Of a stretch of DNA of 64,000 nt, positions 7,622-17,214 are shown piece after piece. Location of the stretch: assembly GCA_963718105.1 (NCBI GenBank), contig OY970352.1, positions 3,038,001-3,102,000 of the forward strand. Reading direction: 5' to 3'. The notes under the pieces are model-generated. The model worked only from the letters and a program-made list of their open reading frames with translations, made no database searches and was not told the origin of the DNA. Each line of letters opens with the position of its first letter. Within the stretch, counting starts at the first letter, position 1. A program made the translations under genes and the position numbers. Source of the stretch: DASYKT01 sp963718105 (GTDB taxonomy: Bacteria > Acidobacteriota > Blastocatellia > Pyrinomonadales > Pyrinomonadaceae).

Positions 7622-9845
7622 TTACTGGTAACTCGATAATGAATTTTGCGCCTTTAGGCAAGTTCGCGGATGCGCGGATCTTTCCGCCGTGATCCATTAT
7701 TATCCGCTGGACGATCGCCAATCCCAAACCGGTGCCCCGCCCTTTGGTAGAAAAATACGGCTGAAAGATCCTGGTAAAATCCTGCGGAGCGATCCCGCCG
7801 CCATTGTCGCCAAAATCTATCGTGATCAGATCTTTCTCGGCATTATAAAATGTTTTTACGGAAATGATCCTGGCGGCCGCCGTGCCATCAAAGGCTTCAA
7901 GCGCATTCTCTATTAAATTAACAAACACTCTTTTCAACTGTTCGGGATCGACCATAGAATCAGGCAAATTTTCGGTCAAATGCATTTCACTTCTCACATT
8001 ATCCAGACGATCCTCATAAAGCGCCAGTGTCTGCCGCAGGACCTCGTTAATGTTGCCCGGTTCCAAACTTACTTTTGGCAGGCGGGCAAAGCGTGAAAAC
8101 TCGTCCACCATCGCCTTGAGCGAATGCACTTCGCGCAGGATCGTTTCCGTGCCGTCTTTCACCACCGCCGCCGTAGCAGCACCACCACCCGTTGCAGTCG
8201 CCTGGCCGTCGCCGTTCTGTTCGGCGAACCGCTTGGCAATTCTTTCCGCGGAAAGCTGAATAGGCGTGAGCGGATTTTTGATCTCATGCGCCATTCGCCG
8301 GGCGACTTCGGCCCAGGCAGCGGAACGCTGTGCCGATAATAATTCCGAAAGATCTTCGAGCACCAGCACCACGCCGCTGTGCCCTTTTCGCTCTTCGCCG
8401 CGGAGCGCCGCCGCCATCAGAGCCACCGGTAAAGATTCGTGGCCGCCGCTTTCAAGAGTAAGCACCGTCTGTTCCGCGGCCTGCCCGATACGCTGCGCGC
8501 GGCCCAGCAGCCTTTCCAGCACGGGCAGGTTTTCCGGGGCGACCAGTTCCTCTAACCTGCACTGTATACAAGGTTTGTCACCCAGCCTCAGCATGTTCTT
8601 CGCCGCGTCGTTGATCGTATTTACGCGGTTTTCGCTGTCAAAAGAAATGACGCCGGTCGAGAGCGACTGCAGCACGGTTTCGATATATTTTTGCCGGCGG
8701 TGAAGCTCCGCCGCGCCTAATTCCAGGTTGGCGCGATTTTCTTCGAGCTGCTCCGCCATCTGATTAAATGCTTTGACCAGCAGGTCCAGTTCGTCCTCTG
8801 CCAGCACATCGACACGATAGGTCAGGTTTCCTTTGGTGATCTCATTGGCGCCTTCGGCCAGCGCCTTGATAGGCTGGGCAATTCCCCGCGCGATATAAAA
8901 CGCCGCCCAGGAAGAAGCAAAAAGCAGCAAAAATGTCAGCAGCCCTAGGGTGGAGATAGCGATCTGGCGCACGTCCTGCTGGTTTTGCTTCAAGCGGTCA
9001 AACTCCGCCAGCGAACTCGCCACCTTCTTACTATAATCGGCTTCTTCCCTGACGCTGGAAACCATTATCAGTTTTGACCCGTCACCAAGGTCCGCGCCGG
9101 TTATCTGGAATTTCCCGGCGGTCCTGTCGTAAGTACCGGCTTTAAATTCTTCGATCGCGGCGCCCAGATCGGACCGCACATCATCCGGCAGATCGTCTTC
9201 TACTTTTACTTTGCTTTTACCGGACGGCAGAACGATCTCTATGCGCGCGAGGTCGCCCCGTTCGTTGAGCTGCCTGAGATCGTCTTCGGTAATATCCGAT
9301 CTGCGGCTGTCCAGGGTGAAAGCGAGCATTCGCGCTGTTTCATCCAGTTCACGGGTTTGATTTTCCAGCGCGGTCGTTTGTATCTGGCGCGCCTCACGCA
9401 TAACCTCTATCGGAAATTGACTAAACCATCGCTCCAGGGCGCGGTTCAAATAGAGATAGGAAAATCCCGCCATCGCCACGATCGGCAGCAAACTCACGGC
9501 GATGAAATAAAGCAGTAAACGGGTCTTTATTTTAGCGCCAAGCTGCAAAGCTTTTCGTTCGCGGCTTAGTTTCAAAAGGCTGCGAATAAAAATAAATGCA
9601 AAAATTATGAACGCGATAAAATTCAGCGAAGAAAGGCCGTAGAAAAGAAGCGTGTCGCTGGCCGTCTGGACCGAGAAACTTTTCCAGATGTTGGAAGACT
9701 GGAGAATGATCAGCGTCAACAACAAAAAAACTACCAGGCCGCCGATGACCAGAAGCGGCGCTAACCGGCGGGGACGTTTTAATAGTTTCTTTTTTTCTCG
9801 CTCTTCCACGTTTGCAGTTTCACTTAGTTTAGCATACAAAAGCAA
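7614..9845 (-). CDS. ntrY: Membrane sensor histidine kinase (NtrY-like)
   Basis: This 743-residue kinase is the partner of the overlapping response regulator. It has membrane segments at about 29-49, 66-89 and 109-131, an extracytoplasmic sensor region (about 135-295), a further membrane segment (about 297-318) and a HAMP linker (318-370). A PAS-like domain follows at about 383-500, then the dimerisation/phosphoacceptor domain with His520 (RRMAHEIKNPLTPIQ) and an ATP-binding domain ending in the GTGLGLAIVQRI motif. A CIQC pair lies in the PAS region. NtrY kinases are linked to nitrogen or redox control. The longest frame starts with TTG at 9845; an in-frame GTG 36 bases in is an alternative, so the exact start is uncertain. 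Confidence 0.9.
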   Translation of the reverse strand: MLLYAKLSETANVEEREKKKLLKRPRRLAPLLVIGGLVVFLLLTLIILQSSNIWKSFSVQTASDTLLFYGLSSLNFIAFIIFAFIFIRSLLKLSRERKALQLGAKIKTRLLLYFIAVSLLPIVAMAGFSYLYLNRALERWFSQFPIEVMREARQIQTTALENQTRELDETARMLAFTLDSRRSDITEDDLRQLNERGDLARIEIVLPSGKSKVKVEDDLPDDVRSDLGAAIEEFKAGTYDRTAGKFQITGADLGDGSKLIMVSSVREEADYSKKVASSLAEFDRLKQNQQDVRQIAISTLGLLTFLLLFASSWAAFYIARGIAQPIKALAEGANEITKGNLTYRVDVLAEDELDLLVKAFNQMAEQLEENRANLELGAAELHRRQKYIETVLQSLSTGVISFDSENRVNTINDAAKNMLRLGDKPCIQCRLEELVAPENLPVLERLLGRAQRIGQAAEQTVLTLESGGHESLPVALMAAALRGEERKGHSGVVLVLEDLSELLSAQRSAAWAEVARRMAHEIKNPLTPIQLSAERIAKRFAEQNGDGQATATGGGAATAAVVKDGTETILREVHSLKAMVDEFSRFARLPKVSLEPGNINEVLRQTLALYEDRLDNVRSEMHLTENLPDSMVDPEQLKRVFVNLIENALEAFDGTAAARIISVKTFYNAEKDLITIDFGDNGGGIAPQDFTRIFQPYFSTKGRGTGLGLAIVQRIIMDHGGKIRASANLPKGAKFIIELPVNV

Positions 9846-9881
9846 TGGCCGGACTCGCGAGCAGCACCGGCCTTATCATCA

Positions 9882-10784
9882 ATGAATACTGTATTTTTCA
9901 ATGAATATGGGCGTTTGCGCAGCGGATGGCGAGCAGGCATTTTTGCCCTGGCCTTTATTTTTGTCCAGGCCTGCTGGGGTGCGTTCGTTTCTATTCTCGA
10001 CGAGGCCGTGAGTAAGAGTTTATTCTTTTGGGGCCTGGATATTTTTATTTCGTTTGCGGCGGCGCTTGTGCTTGGTTTGGCCTGCGGCAAAATTCTGGAA
10101 GGCCTGCCGCTAAAGGCGCTCGGCTGGGCTTTTTACCGGGGCTGGCTGCGCGATCTGATACTGGGTTTTTTTATCGGAGCGGTGACACTGATCGCCGCTG
10201 CCGCGATCGCGATGTTGTCCGGAACAATGAGCTTTCAGATGAACACCCAAAACGAACCGGGCGCGGTCGGGGCCACGCTCTGGATATCCGCGGCGATGTT
10301 CGTGATCGCGTCTGCCTCTGAAGAAACTCTTTTCCGCGGCTATTTGCTGCAAACTTTGGCGCGCGCAAGACTCGCCTGGATGGCGATAATTATAACCTCG
10401 GCCTTTTTTGCTTTTGCGCATTTGGCCAACCCGAATACGTCGGCCCTCGCGCTGGTCAACACGCTTTTGGCGGGACTCTGGTTTTCGGCAGCTTACCTGA
10501 AAACACGCAGCCTGTGGCTTCCCTTTTCGGCACATTTTGCGTGGAACTGGTTTCAGGGTGCGGTCTTCGGTATTCCGGTCAGCGGGATAAGCAGGGTCAC
10601 CCCGGCTCCCGTTTTACTGGCAACGGATAACGGCCCGTCCTGGATGACCGGCGGAGACTATGGCATCGAAGGCGGGATCGCCTGTACCATCGCAATAGTT
10701 TTATCGGCAGTGTTGATCTGGTTTGCGCCGTTCATTAAAGCGGATGAAGAAATGATGGCTTTGAGTAGTGAGGAAAAAGTTTAG
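9882..10784 (+). CDS. CPBP-family intramembrane protease
   Basis: This 300-residue polytopic membrane protein has the three CPBP (Rce1-like) motifs. Motif 1 is E147-E148 in SASEETLFRGYLLQ. Motif 2 is the FAH at 178-180. Motif 3 is H218 in SAHFAWNW. These residues form the metal site that cleaves within the membrane. About seven or eight hydrophobic segments are visible. The substrate is unknown; bacterial members process membrane or prenylated peptides or are linked to bacteriocin immunity. It is divergent from ntrY (36-base gap) and convergent with nadC. Confidence 0.88.
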   Translation: MNTVFFNEYGRLRSGWRAGIFALAFIFVQACWGAFVSILDEAVSKSLFFWGLDIFISFAAALVLGLACGKILEGLPLKALGWAFYRGWLRDLILGFFIGAVTLIAAAAIAMLSGTMSFQMNTQNEPGAVGATLWISAAMFVIASASEETLFRGYLLQTLARARLAWMAIIITSAFFAFAHLANPNTSALALVNTLLAGLWFSAAYLKTRSLWLPFSAHFAWNWFQGAVFGIPVSGISRVTPAPVLLATDNGPSWMTGGDYGIEGGIACTIAIVLSAVLIWFAPFIKADEEMMALSSEEKV

Positions 10785-10843
10785 AGTTCAAGCTTTAGCT
10801 TGTCCGATATTTTTGGATATAAGACAAACTAAAGTTTGAACTC
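10784..10843. terminator. Bidirectional hairpin between the convergent CPBP and nadC genes
   Basis: The arms GAGTTCAAGCTTTAGCTTGTC (10784-10804, imperfect) and GACAAACTAAAGTTTGAACTC (10823-10843) pair around an AT-rich loop. The left arm begins on the last base of the CPBP stop codon. The convergent context supports a bidirectional terminator. Confidence 0.6.
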
Positions 10844-10856
10844 TGAACCGTTAACT

Positions 10857-11714
10857 CTAAAGAGTCTGGATCTTAAAACTGATATCCACCGCCCTGACAG
10901 AGTGGGTAATTTTTCCGACGCTGATCAGATCGACGCCGGCCTCGGCGAATGAGCGCACGGTGTCCAGATTTATTCCGCCGGAAGCCTCGAGCAGTACGCC
11001 GGGGTTTATTCCCCGGGCCATCTCGACCAGTTTTGCCGCTTCATCCGGCGACTGATTATCAAGCAGCAAAATATCCGCACCCGCTTCGATCGCCTCGCGA
11101 AGCTCGGCCCAATTACTTACTTCTACTTCGATCTTGTGCAGATGCCCGACGCGCTGCTTGGCCATCGCCACGGCTTCTTTCACCCCGCCCGCCAGCGCAA
11201 TATGATTGTCTTTGATCAGCACGCCGTCATCCAACCCGAAGCGGTGATTTTTACCGCCGCCCACCGTGACCGCGTATTTTTCCAGCATCCGCAAACCCGG
11301 AGTGGTCTTGCGAGTGTCGACGATCTGGGCGTTCGTGCCCTCGACGGCTTTGACATATTCGCGCGTCAGCGTGGCGATGCCCGACATCCGCTGCAGCAGG
11401 TTGAGCGCCACTCGCTCGCCGGCCAGCAGCACTGAGGCGTAGCCTTTCATATGGGCAAAGACCGTGCCTTCTTCGATCAGGTCGCCTTCCCCCGCCAGCG
11501 GCTCAAGCTCAGGGCAATCCGGATCGAGATGCAGGAAAACCGCCTCGGCGATCGCCAGCCCGCAAACGACCAGCGGTTCTTTGGCGAGAAAACGGCCGGC
11601 GCCGCGAACCGTGTCGGGCACCGTCGCCTGCGTGGTGATATCACCGCGGCCGAGGTCTTCATTAAGAAAATCGCCGATGGTATTTAGGATCTCTGTGTTA
11701 TCAAGCCAGGACAT
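10857..11714 (-). CDS. nadC: Nicotinate-nucleotide diphosphorylase (carboxylating)
   Basis: NadC converts quinolinate and PRPP to nicotinate mononucleotide, CO2 and PPi in de novo NAD synthesis. The 285-residue length fits. Family signatures are present: the early DLGRGDIT segment, ERVALNLLQRMSGIAT, the DTRKTTPGLRMLEKYAV motif, GGGKNHRFGL, and the glycine-rich phosphate-binding end (EASGGI, SVGKITHS). nadA and nadB are not nearby. Upstream, the short word TAACATAAAT occurs twice (about 11726 and 11763), but no known operator was identified. Confidence 0.96.
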   Translation of the reverse strand: MSWLDNTEILNTIGDFLNEDLGRGDITTQATVPDTVRGAGRFLAKEPLVVCGLAIAEAVFLHLDPDCPELEPLAGEGDLIEEGTVFAHMKGYASVLLAGERVALNLLQRMSGIATLTREYVKAVEGTNAQIVDTRKTTPGLRMLEKYAVTVGGGKNHRFGLDDGVLIKDNHIALAGGVKEAVAMAKQRVGHLHKIEVEVSNWAELREAIEAGADILLLDNQSPDEAAKLVEMARGINPGVLLEASGGINLDTVRSFAEAGVDLISVGKITHSVRAVDISFKIQTL

Positions 11715-11809
11715 AATTGATTTTGATTTATGTTACAACAATTTTATTAACCTGAATAACAATTTATGTTAGTGAGATAAGAATAAACTCTATCACCTCT
11801 CACGCCAGG

Positions 11810-11887
11810 AAGGGTTGCTTGCACCCGCTCCTCGATGTGTTCCTTCTTTTTTTCTCTTTATTTTAAGAGCGGGCGCAAGCGGCCCTT
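11810..11887. repeat. Inverted repeat, family O, between nadC and valS
   Basis: The arms AAGGGTTGCTTGCACCCGCT (from 11810) and GCGGGCGCAAGCGGCCCTT (to 11887) pair across a T-rich loop containing a run of seven T. It could terminate valS transcription. One arm of the same family recurs at 58908-58935. Confidence 0.65.
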
Positions 11888-11918
11888 TCTAGCCTGCAAA
11901 TTTATTTAACTGCCCGGA

Positions 11919-14645
11919 CTATTTCAAAGCCTCGATCGTCTGATTCAAGCTCTTAGTTCGCTGTTCGATATCCGCCACGCGGTCGCGGAGTTCCGCCACT
12001 TTTTCAGCCGGAGCGCGGTCGACAAAGTTCGCATTGGCAAGCTGCCCGTCCAGCTTCTGTTTTTCCGCCAGCAGTTTTTCCGTTTCCTTGCTCAGGCGTT
12101 CCGCTTCTTTTTCAAAATCGATCAGGCCTTCGAGCGGAATGGCAACTTCGGCCCCGCCGATCACGGCGCGCGCGGAAGCCTTTGGCACATTCAGGCTTTC
12201 ACTCAAATTCAATTCGGCCGCGCGGGCAAGCTTTAATATCTGCGCTTCGTTGGCGCGAAAGACATTTTGTATCACCGCATCGGCCGCCACGTGGACCGAA
12301 ACCCTTTCGCCCGGTTTGATATTGAGTTCCGAACGGATGTTGCGCACGCGCGAGATCAGTTCGATCACCGACTGCATTTCCAATTCGGCTTTTTCGTCGG
12401 TCCAGGTGTTATGCGGAAAATCGGTGAGCATGACAGAACCGTCCGCTTTGGCGTAAGCATTATTATGCAATTCGGAATTTACGCCGGGCAGTTTCTGCCA
12501 CAATTCTTCGGTCAGATACGGCATGAAGGGGTGGAGCAAACGGAGCGCCTGTTCCAGAACTGTTATGATCCGGGTGCGCGCCGCTGCTTGTTCCGCGGTA
12601 GGCGGCGGGGGTTCTTCACCTTCCGCGACAGCGCTCGGCCTTCCGCCGGTGATCTCATCTTTAACGAGCTCGATATACCAATCGCAAAAATCGTCCCAGA
12701 AAAAGTGGTAAAGCAAGCGAACGGCCGTATGGAATTGATATTCTTCCAGCGCCTTGTTCACGCCCTGCGCGGTTTTGTTCAGCCGCGAAACGATCCATTT
12801 ATCGGCGATGGAATCAGTATCACTTAGCACGAGTGAAGCAGGGTCGACCTTTGCGCCTTCGCTGTTCATCAGGCAAAAACGCGAGGCATTCCAGATCTTG
12901 TTGGAAAAATTGCGGTAGTTTTCGATCTGCGCATCGTTCCAGCGAATGTCGATGCCCGACGCCGCGCCCGACAGATACATTCGCGTCGCATCGACCCCAT
13001 ATTTTTCAAAAACATCGAGCGGGTCGACACCGTTGCCTTTTGTCTTGGACATCCGCTGCCCGTTTTTATCGAGCACGGTGCCGGTGATATAGACATCGTA
13101 AAAAGGACGCTCACCCGTGAATTTCAACCCCGTCATTACCATGCGCGAAACCCAGAGAAAAATAATGTCGCGGCCGGTGACCAGGACCGAGGTTGGATAA
13201 AAAGTTTTAAGGTCTTCAGTTTCAGTGACTTCGCCCGTCCAACCGAGCGTGGAAAAAGCCCACAGCGCGGAAGAGAACCAGGTGTCGAGCACATCTTCGT
13301 CCTGAACAAGGTCGGAGTTCTGCGCGAGTTCCGCTGCGTCCGACGAAGAGCGCGCGACAAAAACTTTTCCCTCGCTGTCATACCACGCCGGAATCTGGTG
13401 CCCCCACCAGAGCTGCCGCGAGATGGTCCAATCCTTCAGATTTTCCAGCCAGTTGGTATAAATTTTTTCGTGCGGTACCTCGGGCACAAATTGCGGCGAT
13501 CTTTCATCGCGCATTAATCCGAGCGCCATGTCGCGCATCTCGTCCATTCGCACAAACCATTGGGTGGAAAGCATCGGCTCTATGATCGTCTTGCATCTTT
13601 CGCAAAGCGGAAGTGAAACCTCATAGTCGTCTTCTTTTTCCAGCAGCCCGAGTTCGGCAAATTTTTCGATCACGAGTTGGCGCGCGGCAAAACGATCGAG
13701 GCCTTGAAATTCCGTGCCGGCATTTTCATTCATCGTCGCATCGAGATTCATCACCTCGATCTGCGGCAGGTTATGGCGCTGGCCGACCTCGTAATCGTTC
13801 GGATCGTGGGCGGGTGTAATCTTCACCGCACCGGTACCGAATTCCGCATCGACGTATTCATCGGCAACGATCGGAATTTCGCGGGCCGCGAGCGGCAGCA
13901 GGATCGTTTTGCCTATCAGGTCCCGGTAACGCTCGTCTTCCGGATTGACCGCGACCGCCGTATCGCCCAGCATCGTCTCGGGCCGGGTGGTGGCGACGGT
14001 AATTTTGCGGTCGGAATCTTTCACCGGGTACTGCAGATAAACCAGCTTGCCTTGCTTCTTATCGTCCTGAACTTCCAGATCGGAAAGCACGGTTTTGTCA
14101 TTCGGGCACCAGTTGACGATGCGCTTGCCGCGATAAATAAATCCTTCCTCATAAAGCCTGACAAAAACTTCGCGCACGGCACGCGACAGGCTCGGGTCCA
14201 TCGTAAAACGTTCGCGCGACCAATCGACCGATAACCCTTCGCGGCGCATCTGATTGGTGATCGTTCCGCCGAATTGCTCTTTCCATTCCCAGACCTTGGC
14301 AGTAAAAGCCTCGCGCCCGATCTGCTGCGGAGTTTTGCCTTCATCTTTTTTCAACTGGCGGGTAACCATCAACTGGGTGGAAATTCCGGCGTGGTCCGTT
14401 CCCGGCAAAAACAGCGTGCGGTAGCCCTGCATCCGTTTCCAGCGAGTCAGCACATCCATCAGCGTGTGCTGCAGCGCGTGCCCCATGTGCAGGCTGCCGG
14501 TTACGTTGGGCGGCGGGATGACGATCGAAAACGGCTTGGCGTCCGGGTCTTGATTTATTTCGGGCGCGAAAAACCCCGCGCTTTCCCAACGCTGGTAATG
14601 GGTCGATTCCGCTTCCTTCGGGTTATAGGCTTTTGCTAGTTCCAT
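11919..14645 (-). CDS. valS: Valyl-tRNA synthetase
   Basis: This class I aminoacyl-tRNA synthetase charges tRNA-Val and edits mischarged threonine. The 908 residues match the normal length. It carries the HIGH-type motif HMGH (53-56, after PPPNVTGSL) and the KMSKS-type motif as RMSKTKGNGVDPLD. An editing domain lies between them. A C-terminal coiled coil (about 835-905, EAERLSKETEKLLAEKQKLDGQ) is characteristic of ValS and separates it from IleS and LeuS. No T-box leader is visible upstream. Confidence 0.97.
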   Translation of the reverse strand: MELAKAYNPKEAESTHYQRWESAGFFAPEINQDPDAKPFSIVIPPPNVTGSLHMGHALQHTLMDVLTRWKRMQGYRTLFLPGTDHAGISTQLMVTRQLKKDEGKTPQQIGREAFTAKVWEWKEQFGGTITNQMRREGLSVDWSRERFTMDPSLSRAVREVFVRLYEEGFIYRGKRIVNWCPNDKTVLSDLEVQDDKKQGKLVYLQYPVKDSDRKITVATTRPETMLGDTAVAVNPEDERYRDLIGKTILLPLAAREIPIVADEYVDAEFGTGAVKITPAHDPNDYEVGQRHNLPQIEVMNLDATMNENAGTEFQGLDRFAARQLVIEKFAELGLLEKEDDYEVSLPLCERCKTIIEPMLSTQWFVRMDEMRDMALGLMRDERSPQFVPEVPHEKIYTNWLENLKDWTISRQLWWGHQIPAWYDSEGKVFVARSSSDAAELAQNSDLVQDEDVLDTWFSSALWAFSTLGWTGEVTETEDLKTFYPTSVLVTGRDIIFLWVSRMVMTGLKFTGERPFYDVYITGTVLDKNGQRMSKTKGNGVDPLDVFEKYGVDATRMYLSGAASGIDIRWNDAQIENYRNFSNKIWNASRFCLMNSEGAKVDPASLVLSDTDSIADKWIVSRLNKTAQGVNKALEEYQFHTAVRLLYHFFWDDFCDWYIELVKDEITGGRPSAVAEGEEPPPPTAEQAAARTRIITVLEQALRLLHPFMPYLTEELWQKLPGVNSELHNNAYAKADGSVMLTDFPHNTWTDEKAELEMQSVIELISRVRNIRSELNIKPGERVSVHVAADAVIQNVFRANEAQILKLARAAELNLSESLNVPKASARAVIGGAEVAIPLEGLIDFEKEAERLSKETEKLLAEKQKLDGQLANANFVDRAPAEKVAELRDRVADIEQRTKSLNQTIEALK

Positions 14646-15006
14646 AATTCAAAACTCTCATTCTAAAACAAAAAAGGTTAGTTTTCATCTGAAAGAAGAA
14701 ACTAGTAGTGGTAGTCTGAAAAATTATCCTTAAAAGTCCCCAACGGGGACAAAAGAAAATAGCCCAGGGTAAGCGAGCGCCACCCTGGGTATCGAAATTT
14801 TCTAAATGTTCCAGTCCTGAAGGGACGGCAGGAACTCGTCAGTTCTGCCACCCCTTCAGGGCCAACTTCAAATTCACCGTTCGTTACCCAGGGCTGAAGC
14901 CCTGGGCTATTCTCTACAGTCCGCTACGCGGACATACCGTTTCAAATTGACCTGCTACCAAAGAAATTAATCTCTGATCAGCGAGCGTAAGATCTAAATT
15001 CTACTT
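14646..15006. other. 361-base intergenic region filled by nested palindromes (family J)
   Basis: This is the upstream region of valS (minus) and lies downstream of the receiver-protein gene. It is dominated by the hairpin cluster at 14736-14933. I see no ORF or RNA gene in it. Confidence 0.6.
14736..14933. repeat. Nested hairpin cluster, family J
   Basis: Five hairpins follow one another: GTCCCCAACGGGGAC (14736-14750), CCCAGGGT...ACCCTGGG (14763-14789), CTGAAGGGACGG...CCCCTTCAG (14817-14859), CCCAGGGCTGAAGCCCTGGG (14887-14906) and GTCCGCTACGCGGAC (14919-14933). The first and last pairs also make a larger palindrome sharing AATAGCCCAGGG and CCCTGGGCTATT. Confidence 0.85.
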
Positions 15007-16761
15007 TTATTCGTTTTCTTTCGCGATCTCACGGGCGACCAGGTCCCGTATCTGCGGCATCAGGCCGCGCACCATTTCCGTCACCACTTTTTCCGAGATC
15101 TGCTCAAAAACCTTCTGGGCCGCGGCATCGATGGCTTCCTGCGGAACTTCCGGCCCGGCAGGAGGCACGGTTAATCCGGAGAATCCATCCGCCTGGTCTT
15201 CAGATACATTTCCAGGTTGTTTTACATCTTCATCCACTACCCGCTCTAACGGGGCCTGAAAGGCCGGCGCAGGCTCTTCTTCGATGGCGGCGAGGCCGTG
15301 AAAAGTCTCTTCAATATCGGCATCTTCATCAAAGGCGTCCGGGCTGCGAAAATCGTATTTTGTTTCTTCATCTGTGGTTTCACGAGATGTGGTTTCACCG
15401 AATGGTGTTTCACCGGAAACCTCGACCGTTTTTTCGGCTACTATCTCATCGACCGCTTCCGTGATCGGCGTAACGTATCTTTCTTCCTCGGCCTCGTCCG
15501 TATCTATATAGAGCAAAGCATCGGTTTCCGCGCGGGCTCCAGTGGCTTCGCGGGCCCTGAAGAACCGGCCCAGGTTTCCCAGATCGAGGATAGAAGAACT
15601 TTCGCTCGTTTCCGGAGTGGCGAGTTCGATAGATTTTTCTTCGACTTCATCGGAGATGCGTTCCGGCTGCTGAAGGGCGACGAGCCTGTTCAGATCGTCT
15701 TCAGGAAAAGGCTGGGTTTCCGTATTTTCTTCGGAAAGGGAAACTTCCGTCTCAAGCTGTGCAGTTTGCGCGGCGGTTTCTGCCGTGGTTTGCACGGGGG
15801 TTTCCACGTAATGTTCTTCTACGAGCGAGGCTTCATCCTCGTGTGGCGCCGTTTGTGCGGGAGGAGGTTCGTAACTTTCTGCGGCAAACGGAACTCCATC
15901 CTGGTGTTGCACCGGTTCCGCGGGGGCGGCTTCGTAGCTTTCGGCGCTTTCTGCGCTTTCGGGGGCAAACGGGACTACCTCCTCGTATTGCACCGGTTCC
16001 GCCGGAGTTTCTTCGCCTGTATAATTTTGTTCCGGTGAAGTATCCTCCGGTGAATAACCTTGCTCAGGCTGAGCAAAATCCGCGGAATCTATTTGTCCGG
16101 ATGAAAGCGACGCCGCATCGGGAAACTTTTTATCAAATTCCCTGTCGAAATTCAGCAGATCGTCATCTTCCTCGTCGAACACTTCCTGAGACGAAAAGCC
16201 GGCGGCAATTGTTTCTCCGGGGGCAGTTTCGGCCAACATTTCATCGCCCAAATCAGAGCCGGAATACTCTTCCGCCGCCTGCGGCGCGGTTTCGGTCATT
16301 TCCGCTATTCCCACCGCTTCGGCTTCCGGACTTTCCGTAATTTCCGGCTCCGCTGCGGGTTCAATTATAGATTCGGCAATTTCCTGCTGAGCAGGTTCGA
16401 GCAATGCGCCCACGCGGCTGACCAGTTGCCGGATCGACTGAAAGGGCTTCATCAAAAAATCATCGGCGCCGACGCGTTTGGCTTCTTCCTCGTCAAAGGG
16501 CTCGAACGAACCGACCAGCAAAATGACCGGCACGTTCTTTAGTTCGGCGTTTTGGCGCAGGCGTTCGCAGATCTGATAACCGTTTAAGCCGGGCATGTGC
16601 ACATCGGCCATCACCAGATCGGGCGTCATTTCCCTTAGCTGTTGAATGGCGGCATTACCGTCGCTGACGGCGATCACATCGATGCCTTCATCGGCAAAGG
16701 TCAAATTGATGACTTTTTGGATGGTAGGAGAATCGTCGGCGAGTAATAATGTCTTTTTCAA
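15007..16761 (-). CDS. Response regulator with long acidic linker and C-terminal helix
   Basis: Residues 1-125 are a CheY-type receiver (DDSPTIQK start, phosphoacceptor Asp53 in MADVHMPGLNGY, Lys in LMKPF). A region of about 400 residues follows that is very rich in Glu, Ala, Pro, Ser and Thr and contains degenerate repeats of the type PAEPVQ-x5-PFA-x-ES. It is probably disordered. The last 45 residues (QEAIDAAAQKVFEQISEKVV onward) form an amphipathic helix. There is no DNA-binding or enzymatic output domain, so signalling probably works by protein contact. It is the last gene of hfq-pdxA-receiver-receiver, 21 bases after the previous one. Confidence 0.85.
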   Translation of the reverse strand: MKKTLLLADDSPTIQKVINLTFADEGIDVIAVSDGNAAIQQLREMTPDLVMADVHMPGLNGYQICERLRQNAELKNVPVILLVGSFEPFDEEEAKRVGADDFLMKPFQSIRQLVSRVGALLEPAQQEIAESIIEPAAEPEITESPEAEAVGIAEMTETAPQAAEEYSGSDLGDEMLAETAPGETIAAGFSSQEVFDEEDDDLLNFDREFDKKFPDAASLSSGQIDSADFAQPEQGYSPEDTSPEQNYTGEETPAEPVQYEEVVPFAPESAESAESYEAAPAEPVQHQDGVPFAAESYEPPPAQTAPHEDEASLVEEHYVETPVQTTAETAAQTAQLETEVSLSEENTETQPFPEDDLNRLVALQQPERISDEVEEKSIELATPETSESSSILDLGNLGRFFRAREATGARAETDALLYIDTDEAEEERYVTPITEAVDEIVAEKTVEVSGETPFGETTSRETTDEETKYDFRSPDAFDEDADIEETFHGLAAIEEEPAPAFQAPLERVVDEDVKQPGNVSEDQADGFSGLTVPPAGPEVPQEAIDAAAQKVFEQISEKVVTEMVRGLMPQIRDLVAREIAKENE

Positions 16762-16782
16762 TGCAAATCTCCTTGAACTTAG

Positions 16783-17190
16783 CTATTCCTCAGCCGCCGC
16801 GCCCTGGGTCAGCATTCGCATCATTACCTGCAATTGGCTGGTCGTAAATGGCTTGGGTAAAAACACCACCGCGCCCGCCGCAAAACTGTCGGAAGAAAGG
16901 CGGGGATTCTGCTCGGCGGTCATCATAATGATCGGGATCTTTTTCAGCCGGTTCTCGGTCTGCATATAGCGCGCGAGTTCGGTTCCCTGGATGTAAGGCA
17001 TTACCACATCAATTACGGCCACGGCAAAACTATCGTCTTCCTGCAGTATCTTATAAGCTTCACGGCCGTCGCGCGCGGTGACCACACTATAGCCTTCTTT
17101 TTCCGCGATCGCTTTGACCAGCCGCAGGATCGCCAGATCGTCGTCGGCTACTAATACCTGTAATTGATTTGAAGCAGTTTTTTCAGCCAT
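16783..17190 (-). CDS. Single-domain response regulator (CheY-like)
   Basis: This 135-residue protein is a stand-alone receiver domain with the acidic pocket DDD (16-18), phosphoacceptor Asp61 (VAVIDVVMPYIQG), the conserved Thr in MMTAEQNP and Lys in LPKPF. It has no output domain and probably acts as a phosphate shuttle or protein-binding switch. It lies 24 bases after pdxA and 21 bases before a second receiver gene. No histidine kinase is adjacent, so the phosphodonor is unknown. Confidence 0.92.
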   Translation of the reverse strand: MAEKTASNQLQVLVADDDLAILRLVKAIAEKEGYSVVTARDGREAYKILQEDDSFAVAVIDVVMPYIQGTELARYMQTENRLKKIPIIMMTAEQNPRLSSDSFAAGAVVFLPKPFTTSQLQVMMRMLTQGAAAEE

Positions 17191-17214
17191 CAGTTCTAAT
17201 ATTCTATTAAAATC

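Noticed and set aside
9846..9881. Sigma54 promoter for the ntrYX region
   Set aside because: No GG-N10-GC pair of the right form could be seen in the short gap.
14646..14735. T-box or other riboswitch before valS
   Set aside because: No T-box core (AGGGUGGNACCGCG-like) or other known aptamer motif; the region holds only palindromic repeats further upstream.
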